NCBI GenBank assembly: GCA_021734725.1
Contig: JAIPIM010000203.1
Location: forward strand, 1-7,379
Direction of reading: 5' to 3'
Length of the DNA: 7,379 nucleotides
Origin: Minisyncoccota bacterium
GTDB taxonomy: Bacteria; Verrucomicrobiota; Lentisphaeria; Oligosphaerales; MVZH01
Part shown: piece after piece, positions 1-6,400 of the stretch
Numbering within the stretch: position 1 is the stretch's first letter
Layout of the letters: every line of letters starts with the position of its first letter
Program-made: the position numbers and the translations under genes
Notes under the pieces: model-generated
Seen by the model: only the letters and a program-made list of their open reading frames with translations
Told to the model about the DNA's origin: nothing
Database searches by the model: none

Positions 1-1
1 G

Positions 2-526
2 GGGAAAACGTTGAGTGAGAAACGAAAGAACTACCGTCATGCGGTGGAATCCAGCCTTCTATGCGACATTGCCGTTCTCTCAGAGCAGGCTGCAGCCGAA
101 GCAGTGCTGGGAAGTGAACCGTTCATCGACCGGATGCGGCGCGCCATGAATGACATGAAAGAGAATCTTAATGTGCGTAGAGAGAGCACTCAGCAGCGCC
201 GACTGATGAGTTGGCGTTCCATTGAGGAAGTTGTCCGGGTGGTCGAAAGCGCCTACGGTGTTCCCGAAAAGGAACTCCTGCGCAAAGGCAACAGGGGGTG
301 CGAGGCCAGGCAAGTTCTTCTCTATCTGGCGGCAGTTCATTGCAGAGGGCGGTATTCTCTGTCTGAAATAGCCGAACTGCTGGGGCCGCTGACGATTTCA
401 GGTCTTGACAGTGCTCGAAGCAAGATCATGTTAAAAATGCGGAACGACAGACCGTTGGAGAAACGGATTGCGCAAATCGAGAAGATTCTTGATGGAAGCA
501 ACGATAAAAGCACATCGGAGGACTGA
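2..526 (+). CDS. RAYT-like (REP-associated tyrosine transposase) C-terminal part with DnaA-type helix-turn-helix domain, 5' truncated by window edge
   Basis: The frame is open to the left edge. The first in-frame start candidate is a TTG at 11 with no ribosome binding site, and the residues before it (GKT) run smoothly into the protein, so this is probably the end of a longer gene. The sequence YRHAVESSLLCDI...LGSEPFIDRMRR resembles the linker that follows the Y1 (HUH) nuclease domain in RAYT proteins. The later part (about 207-490) matches the layout of DnaA domain IV: a helix with SIEEVVRVVESAYGV, then ARQVLLYLAAVHCRGRYSLSEIAELLG, then the recognition-helix region SGLDSARSKI. The DnaA signature for DnaA-box binding (RDHTTV-like) is not kept, so it should bind other DNA, plausibly the adjacent repeats. 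The nuclease residues (HUH, Tyr) would lie outside the window and cannot be checked. The last codons and the stop fall inside a 29-bp repeat. A free-standing DnaA-C domain protein is the alternative. Confidence 0.72.
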   Translation, partial: GKTLSEKRKNYRHAVESSLLCDIAVLSEQAAAEAVLGSEPFIDRMRRAMNDMKENLNVRRESTQQRRLMSWRSIEEVVRVVESAYGVPEKELLRKGNRGCEARQVLLYLAAVHCRGRYSLSEIAELLGPLTISGLDSARSKIMLKMRNDRPLEKRIAQIEKILDGSNDKSTSED

Positions 527-568
527 CCCGTCTTCGCTGCGACAAAAGCAAATCGGAGGACTGACCCG
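502..568. repeat. Pair of 29-bp direct repeats, 38-bp period, overlapping the RAYT stop codon
   Basis: Positions 502-530 and 540-568 are identical except at two bases (505 T versus 543 C; 513 C versus 551 A). Both share the core ATCGGAGGACTGACCCG. The first copy supplies the last codons and the TGA stop of the RAYT-like gene. In the second copy GGAGG (555-559) can pair with CCTCC (569-573) around a nine-base loop. In the first copy the same five positions can pair with 531-535 if two G-U pairs are allowed. The position next to a RAYT gene and the conserved foldback suggest REP-like elements or transposon-end sequences. Whether they recur in the genome cannot be seen here. Confidence 0.7.
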
Positions 569-633
569 CCTCCATTGCCGCCCTCGCCAGTTGCTGGCTT
601 TCGCTTCTTCAAGGAAGCCGGTTCCCCGCCTGT

Positions 634-672
634 CCCCGTGAAACGAGGGGTGTATCTGAATCCCCGCTTTTT
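634..672 (+). terminator. Weak candidate hairpin terminator between the convergent genes
   Basis: CCCC at 634-637 can pair with GGGG at 647-650. The same GGGG can alternatively pair with CCCC at 662-665, and that second hairpin is followed by five T residues (668-672). It lies downstream of the RAYT-like gene and of the end of the opposing GH95 gene, where a terminator would be expected. The stems are only four base pairs, so this is a low-confidence call. Confidence 0.2.
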
Positions 673-713
673 CTGCTTCCTCCTTCAAGGTATCATGAAG
701 CTGAGAAGTCAAC

Positions 714-2945
714 TCATTCGAACGTGACTTCCCGGCCGACCGCGACATCGAACTGGCGAACCGAGTCCGCGTAGCGTACACGGCATGTTCCCGGGCCCGA
801 CACGTTGCGAATGGTGGCACGCTCAAGCTCGTTGTCGCGCCACTGGATTCCCACTTCAAAGCCGCCGCGTGCGCGCAATCCGGAAACCGCACCGGAGGAC
901 CAGCTTTGCGGCAAGGCTGGAAGCAGTTCAATCTCTCCGGCATGGCTTTGTAAAAGCAGTTCAATAATGGCGGCCGCGGACGCACCCGGCAGGTGACGCT
1001 CCGTTTTCTCTGCATCCCTGAGGCGGGCCCACATACCGGCTTTATCGGGCAGAGTGGCTCCATTCTCCCGGAGTTCCAGTGACCGGTGGGCGGCGGCAAA
1101 CCATTCCGGAGTTTCATGTGGATTGACCATCCGTCCCGGCCACAATCCCAGTAAATGTGACGCGTGCCGATGGTGCGGATCGACGTCTTCAAATTCCTCG
1201 GGCCATTCAAGCAACTGCCCTTTGCTGCCTACCTGTAGTGGATAGAGCTTTCCGACAGCCGCCCTCACCTCAGCCGTAAATGCATCCTCGATGCCCAGGT
1301 CCGCGGCTGACTCGAGCACATTGCGGAAAAGTTCACGAGTCAACACCATATCCGCCGTTGATGCTTTGCATACAGGTCGTTCGCTGCCATCTGAATCGTA
1401 AAACAGATTTTCGGGAGACGTGGAGGGCGCGGTCACCAGGAACCCGTCTTCGTCTTCAATCAGCCAGTCAAGCAGAAATTCAGCGGCGCCTTGCATGAGC
1501 GGATAAGCCCTATCGCGAAGAAATGCGATATCCTGACTGAAAGCATAATGTTCCCACAGGTGGAGTGTCAGCCACACGCCTCCAAACGGCCACATGAACC
1601 ATTTGGGGTGGCGTCCCACGGGAACCGTCAGACGCCACAGATCCGTGTTGTGATGCGTCACCCACCCTCGACAGTTGTACATCCTTTGCGCTGTCTCGCG
1701 GCCCGCCACAGCCAATTCTTCCACCATTTTGATCAAGGGCTCATGGCATTCCGCGAGGTTCGCTGTTTCGACGGAGAAATAGTGTTTTTCAGTATTCTCA
1801 TTCAATGTGTAGTTGGCATTCCATGGCGGGATCAGGGCATCGTTCCAGATGCGCTGGAGATTGAGCGGCTGCGTGCCGGGGCGCGACCCGGCAATCACGA
1901 GGTAGCGTGCGTACTGCAACATGGCTGCCGCGCGGTGAGGTCCTTCTGCACGACCGCCTGGCGAAGAACTCGATTGATCTTCGGTGTCTATCTCCAACCA
2001 CAGTCTGCGAAAAAGCCGACGATGATCCGCAACGTGATCGTCTTCCAAGCGGTCGGTCAGAAATTTGGCACATGCTGCATCGAGGATGGCCTGATTTCGG
2101 GACGCGAGTTCCGACTCATCCTGCGCGGGCGCGGTGTCCCAGCCTTTGAAACTGGTGATGGCCGAGATTACGAGCACGGCACGGTCGGCGTTTCGAATAT
2201 ATAAGCGTCGTCCGTCGGTCAGACCGCTGCCGCGGCCGGTACTCCGCATCTGTTCGTCCCCGCCTTCGCAACACACCTGAAGCCGAGCTTCAAACGTCAT
2301 ACCGTCTCCGTCCCAGTCAGTGGCGTATATAACCGGTATCGTATCTGTTGCTTTACGGTCGACAACGGCGGGGGCCTTGCCGATGAGCACCTGCGTATGA
2401 CCATCGCGGGCAACGGTTTTATGCCAGAGCTGACTCTCCAGGCAGACATCCAATGACAGGCTGCCCGGTGTGTCGGCAGTCAGCTGAACGACGATCACCT
2501 GATCCGGGTGGCTGGCGAACATTTTTCGAGTGTAGATCACGTCATCCACTCGGTACGTGACCGTAACGATACCGCGATCCAGGTCCAGTTCCCGGAGATA
2601 GTCTGTCGCTTTTTCGTGCCCCTGAAACTCGAGATAGAGGTCCGCCAGCGGTTCGTACGAGCTTGTGGTGGCTGGCCCCTTAATGCGCCGTGTCAATGTT
2701 TCCGCCGCGCCATAGTCTTCGTTGAACACTGCCGTTCTGATTTTCGCGAGCAGTTCCGGCATGTTCGGGATGTCATGGTTGTCCGGGCCGCCGGACCACA
2801 GAGTGTCTTCGTTTAAAACGACGTGTTCCTTTTCAGGGGCACCGTAGATACTCGCGCCCAGACGTCCATTTCCGATCGGAACAGTCTCGTTCCAGGTCTT
2901 TGCGGGTTCCTTATACGAGCGCTTCAGTCTATCCCATTCGTACAT
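714..2945 (-). CDS. GH95-family alpha-L-fucosidase/alpha-L-galactosidase homologue, probable internal deletion of the catalytic-base segment
   Basis: GH95 enzymes invert and release terminal L-fucose (typically alpha-1,2) or L-galactose. The protein has 743 residues and no signal peptide, so it is probably cytoplasmic. Residues 1-about 290 form the family's N-terminal beta domain (PIGNGRLGA 23-31, NEDTLWSGGP 45-54). Residues 305-675 are the (alpha/alpha)6 barrel: LQRIWND (363-369), the Asn pair N382/N384, GWVTHHNTDLW (427-437), the acid-type Glu in TSPEN (E512) and HRHASH (592-597). Residues 675-743 form the C-terminal beta domain (ALPQSW, RARGGFEV). GH95 proteins normally have about 35-45 residues with NLFDxHPPFQIDGNFG before the LLLQSH segment. 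Here HL (651-652) joins directly to PGASAAAIIELLLQSH, and the upstream TGWSxAWK motif is also degenerate. Known members are usually somewhat longer (about 780-800). The start ATG is preceded by AGGAGG at eight-base spacing. Family assignment is firm; activity is doubtful. Confidence 0.93.
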   Translation of the reverse strand: MYEWDRLKRSYKEPAKTWNETVPIGNGRLGASIYGAPEKEHVVLNEDTLWSGGPDNHDIPNMPELLAKIRTAVFNEDYGAAETLTRRIKGPATTSSYEPLADLYLEFQGHEKATDYLRELDLDRGIVTVTYRVDDVIYTRKMFASHPDQVIVVQLTADTPGSLSLDVCLESQLWHKTVARDGHTQVLIGKAPAVVDRKATDTIPVIYATDWDGDGMTFEARLQVCCEGGDEQMRSTGRGSGLTDGRRLYIRNADRAVLVISAITSFKGWDTAPAQDESELASRNQAILDAACAKFLTDRLEDDHVADHRRLFRRLWLEIDTEDQSSSSPGGRAEGPHRAAAMLQYARYLVIAGSRPGTQPLNLQRIWNDALIPPWNANYTLNENTEKHYFSVETANLAECHEPLIKMVEELAVAGRETAQRMYNCRGWVTHHNTDLWRLTVPVGRHPKWFMWPFGGVWLTLHLWEHYAFSQDIAFLRDRAYPLMQGAAEFLLDWLIEDEDGFLVTAPSTSPENLFYDSDGSERPVCKASTADMVLTRELFRNVLESAADLGIEDAFTAEVRAAVGKLYPLQVGSKGQLLEWPEEFEDVDPHHRHASHLLGLWPGRMVNPHETPEWFAAAHRSLELRENGATLPDKAGMWARLRDAEKTERHLPGASAAAIIELLLQSHAGEIELLPALPQSWSSGAVSGLRARGGFEVGIQWRDNELERATIRNVSGPGTCRVRYADSVRQFDVAVGREVTFE

Positions 2946-2953
2946 ACGAGAGT

Positions 2954-2959
2954 CCTCCT
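2954..2959 (-). promoter_or_regulatory. Shine-Dalgarno site of the GH95 gene
   Basis: On the minus strand this reads AGGAGG, a full match to the anti-Shine-Dalgarno sequence, with eight bases before the ATG at 2945-2943. It fixes the GH95 start and suggests efficient initiation. Confidence 0.8.
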
Positions 2960-2982
2960 GAATCCGTGATCAGGGTTCTTTT

Positions 2983-3001
2983 ATGTGTTGGTTTCACACA
3001 T
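2983..3001. promoter_or_regulatory. Inverted repeat ATGTGT-N7-ACACAT, candidate operator upstream of GH95
   Basis: ATGTGT (2983-2988) and ACACAT (2996-3001) are perfect inverted half-sites separated by seven bases, 38-56 bases upstream of the GH95 start codon. Size and placement fit the operator of a dimeric regulator near the promoter. The half-sites loosely recall TGTG/CACA-type sites of CRP/FNR proteins, but the spacing differs from the usual six bases. No cognate regulator gene is in the window. Confidence 0.35.
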
Positions 3002-3009
3002 TGAGTCCA

Positions 3010-3032
3010 CTCCAAAAAGTGCGGTTTTGGAG
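3010..3032. promoter_or_regulatory. Perfect 8-bp inverted repeat CTCCAAAA-N7-TTTTGGAG upstream of GH95
   Basis: CTCCAAAA (3010-3017) and TTTTGGAG (3025-3032) are perfect inverted repeats around AGTGCGG. The element starts eight bases beyond the neighbouring ATGTGT/ACACAT repeat, at roughly -65 to -87 relative to the GH95 start codon. It could be a second operator or a hairpin in a long leader. There is no T-run on either strand just after the stem, which argues against an intrinsic terminator. Confidence 0.4.
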
Positions 3033-3064
3033 GAAACAACGCATAATACGCCTGCAGACGTCGC

Positions 3065-3173
3065 AGGTTTCAGGTTTCAGTGTTCAGGTGTCAGGTTTCG
3101 GGGCCACACTCGCAACCATTTGCAGGACTGTTACTTGTGTCTCCTGAAACCTGACACCCGAAACCTGAAACCT
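3065..3173. repeat. Long imperfect inverted repeat made of TCAGGTTTC-type words
   Basis: The left arm 3065-3095 matches the reverse complement of 3143-3173 at 26 of 31 positions. The outer 14 bp are perfect (3065-3078 with 3160-3173), and about 47 bases lie between the arms. Each arm is itself a quasi-tandem of TCAGGTTTC, TCAGTGT and TCAGGTGT words, with TCAGGTTTC occurring again at 3091-3099. The structure looks like a degenerate intergenic repeat or a small palindromic mobile element, not a gene. As transcribed RNA it would form a long stem. Confidence 0.65.
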
Positions 3174-3414
3174 TGAGTTTTCAGAGTGGGCTCAGCCATT
3201 GGATGGTGAAGGCGCGCCACACACTTCAGACCGCGACTTCTGACCCGTCACCTGTTTACGATCGTACCGCCAGAGGGACCGGATTGCAAGCGGACACTCG
3301 GACAGTGCGTGGTTGCCGCATCCAACCGGTGCTTGGCAATGTCCAAATGTACAAAGATGATCACCGCGATTACAAGGCGCCCGCTGTGCGGCCACATGGA
3401 ATGATGCTTTAGTA

Positions 3415-3420
3415 TATACT
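3415..3420 (+). promoter_or_regulatory. Possible -10 element for the lyase-like gene
   Basis: TATACT lies about 50 bases upstream of the ATG at 3469 within a locally AT-rich stretch. About 17 bases further upstream there is no convincing -35 box (only a CCACAT-like sequence). The call rests on the -10-like hexamer and its position alone. Confidence 0.25.
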
Positions 3421-3457
3421 GGCGATTTCGAGAAGTAGACATCAATTGAGCCCCCTT

Positions 3458-3462
3458 AGAGG
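3458..3462 (+). promoter_or_regulatory. Shine-Dalgarno site that decides the start of the lyase-like gene
   Basis: AGAGG ends six bases before the ATG at 3469, which is good spacing. A longer frame could begin at TTG 3463, but that codon directly abuts the Shine-Dalgarno sequence and cannot be used with it. The ATG at 3475 would leave a spacing of twelve. The ATG at 3469 is therefore preferred. Confidence 0.65.
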
Positions 3463-3468
3463 TTGCAG

Positions 3469-6400
3469 ATGCGAATGTATAAAACAAGACAACAGCGAGT
3501 CGTAGCACTTGTCGCAATTATTCTTACGGCTGCGGCGGTGGCGCGGGCTGGCGAACGCGCCATTGAACTCAGAGAATGGCTTGACCGGACATGGAAAAAC
3601 CAGCTGGTGACGTACGATTTCAATGCCCCAGAAGGCACCTGCCACCCACAGGGCGTGACATTGACGGGTCCCGACGGGCCGATGCCAGTGCAGTTGCATG
3701 ACATTGAGCGGTGGCCGGACGGGGTGTCAGTGAAGCATGCCAAGGTGTCCTTTATTACAGAATTGCTGCCGCGACAAACGAATGACTACAAGTTGCAGTG
3801 GGCCGCAACGCCGGCAGAACCATTGGAAACTGATCTCACCGTCGATCGCGCCGAAGATTACGTCGAGATCGCCACCGCTGAATTTGCAGCGCGGTTCGCG
3901 CTGGGCGAGTATCGTTATGAAAAACCGCGGGCTGCCGGTGATGTCCCCGCGCCTGTGAAAGAACTGCGGCTGGCGGACGGCACATGGTTCGGTGGCAGCG
4001 AACTGTACGGTCCGGCAAAAATCACGGGTATGTCCGCGGAGGTAACCGCCGAGGGCCCCGTCTTTGCCGAAATCAAATTCACCTATGAGTATGAAGGCGA
4101 CAACCGCCTGAACCTCACTGCACGGCTTGCCGCCGGGGACAATACGCTTTTCTGGGATGCCGATGTTGCAAAGCATATGCCGGACAGCGGCTGGCGTATG
4201 ATCTTGGACAAGGGGTTGCCGGAGATTCTTTTTCCGGTCAAGATTGAAAACCATTCGTTTCGTCAATGTGTGCTGGACGGGGAGCGCCATCCATTCAGGT
4301 ATCACCAGCCGATTCGAGATTTGAAAGTGTACAGCCTGAACGAAGAGGAGCCGGGCCTCTTCAAAAATGAGCCGGCTCAGTACGGCATTGGGGAACCCGG
4401 GCTCATCTATAAGCTGACGCCCTGGAACGACTGGTGGAGTGACTATACCGGAACACGGTTTGAATTATGGATACCCGAGAAAACCACGCGGTTTGAATTC
4501 AGTAATGTCGACCCAGGGGCGTGGGTGAAGCCGCTGCCGCCGGGGCAGGCGCGAAATTGGGGCGTTGTGAAACCCAAAATGATGGCCCTCAAGAAGACCG
4601 ACGACGGAAAGATTGTATTTGAGATGAATCTTGCCGCGGGCGAAGTAGGCGGTGTTCGGCGCTGGTCGTTCGGGGCGGGTCCCCTGAATGAGTCCATTGT
4701 ATCGGCGGAGAACATCATGGATTTGAAGAATGCCCGCATCCTTGGCAAAGGCCCTGTGCCACGTGTAGGGCGTCGGCTGAACACAGTGAAAGATTATATC
4801 TTGCACTGGCCGGCGGATCCGGAGCATCCGCACCCGCGCCTGTTCGTGACCGAGGCCGATCTCGATGATTTCCGCGGCCGCCATGACGCTGAGGAGATTG
4901 CGCCGGAGATTATGGCGAAAGTCGATGGGATTGCGTCTGCGGACCTGGAAAGGAAGCCGCAGCGGAACGACACCTACGCATTGGCGGCATGGCTGCTGAC
5001 TGGCGACGTAGAACTCGGCAGAAAGTTGAAAATGGGGGAACGCCTCGAAACACGTCTCGGGTTGCTGGGTGGTTTTGATAAGATGCGCCACACGTTGGCA
5101 GTGCTGACACTCTATGACGGGGTGATTGACAGTCCGCTCGTGAGTGATGAGGACCGGCCGTACCTGCGGGCGCAAGCCGCCTATCTTGCGTATCAACTGA
5201 ACGACCCCGGAACATGGTCCATTGAACGTGGTTATAAGTCCGGCAACGCCAACATGAGTATCTCCTATCTGACGAATCGGGGATGCCTGGCTGCCGCGCT
5301 GCGGGACCATCCCATGGCCGAAGAATGGGCCAAGTCGCCGATCGGATGGATGCAGACTTGGTTGACCCGTTACATCGGTCCCAACGGGGAATGGCGCGAG
5401 AGTCATCATTATGTGCATGTCAGTTTCGATGCTGTTATGGCCTTTGTTTTGGCAGCGAAGCAGGCGGATTTGCACGATTTCTTTGCTGACAGCAAGCTTA
5501 AGGATCTATTTCTGTATCTCGGTAAGATGATGTATACACCGCCCGACCCCCAACGTCATAACCAGCGGGTAACAGCACCGATGGGGCGGCGACCCAGTGG
5601 CGAACCCTGGGCGTTAACCGGATTTGCGGCCAAGGCGACCGAAGAGAGTGATCCGGAATTTTCACAAGCGATGCAGTTCGTGTGGAAAGGAACTGGGTTC
5701 AGCCGACGCGTCACCGACGCCCGGTACGGGGGGTTTGAATATGTGTTACTTGATCCCGGACTGCCGGCCGCCAATCCCGGTTGGGGTACGGAACGCTTCC
5801 CCTGGTGGGGTGTGGTCATGAATCAGGGATACGGCACGGATCATCACCATTACGTAAATGTTCTTTTGCCCGGCCATGGCTGGAAATCGCTCGGTGCGCA
5901 CGGGAGTGTGGTGAAATATTTCAGTATGGGGACCCCCGTCGGCGGGGCGTTTGCAGGGACGTATGATGTGACACCCAACATGGGAGTACGCCAGGAACTG
6001 CTCCAGAATCGTGTGGTGTTGGCGCGTGACTGGACCGACTGGAAGGATTTCTTCCATCGGTTTGGCCGTAAGAACAGTCTGCGAGAATCAGTGCTGACAA
6101 GTCAGCCGCCACTGGATTACCTCCGTGCCAACATGCGTATGCACAATCATGAGGCTCTCTGGGGGTCCGATCGCGTAGACCGAGCAATGGAATTACCGCC
6201 TGACCTTGTCAAATGGCCGCCGGTAGAAAAGCGCGGCAAAGCGCCTGTGGACTGGGATCGGCAGCTCATGTTTGTGAAATCCAAGACAGCGGACGAACCG
6301 GGATATTTGGTTTTCCGCGATACCATCGGTGCGAATCAGCCGACCATGTGGCAGTTCTGGACCCTGTCGCAAAAAATCGGCACCCCCGAAGATGTGTCCG

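Larger units (their letters stand above)
2946..3462. other. Divergent intergenic region between the GH95 gene and the lyase-like gene
   Basis: This 517-base gap must hold the promoters of both flanking genes. It contains two small inverted repeats near the GH95 start (2983-3001 and 3010-3032), a long imperfect inverted repeat (3065-3173), and about 290 bases (3175-3462) with no coding signal or RNA gene that I recognise. Short open frames across it have no ribosome binding site and no recognisable protein features. The only promoter-like element is an AT-rich TATACT at 3415-3420. Small overlapping foldbacks around 3311-3339 (GGTTG/CAACC and TTGCC/GGCAA) are too short to call. Confidence 0.6.

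Noticed and set aside
11..13. TTG as the true start of the RAYT-like gene
   Set aside because: The frame is open further to the left edge, there is no Shine-Dalgarno sequence, and homologues have a nuclease domain before this point. The gene is better treated as cut by the window.
502..568. CRISPR array
   Set aside because: There are only two copies with a nine-base gap between them, no spacer series and no cas genes; the overlap with the RAYT stop points to a REP-like element.
431..1210. Minus-strand frame overlapping the GH95 end and the RAYT end, including a stretch like LKEEAEKAGIQIHPSFHGDRRG
   Set aside because: Most of it is out of frame with the certain GH95 gene, and the remainder crosses the repeats and the RAYT coding region on the other strand. 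No start with a ribosome binding site was found.
1491..2204. A 237-codon open frame on the plus strand inside the GH95 gene
   Set aside because: It is antisense to the conserved GH95 barrel motifs and its translation has no domain-like pattern.
2985..3412. Small open frames in the divergent intergenic region (63 and 79 codons)
   Set aside because: They run through the inverted repeat, have no ribosome binding sites, and their translations look like random sequence.
3463..3465. TTG as the start of the lyase-like gene
   Set aside because: It directly abuts the AGAGG Shine-Dalgarno sequence with zero spacing; the ATG six bases later has good spacing.
4465..5475. A 336-codon open frame on the minus strand inside the lyase-like gene
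   Set aside because: It lies fully antisense to a frame with conserved toroid motifs, has no ribosome binding site and no recognisable protein features. Long antisense frames are common in GC-rich coding DNA.
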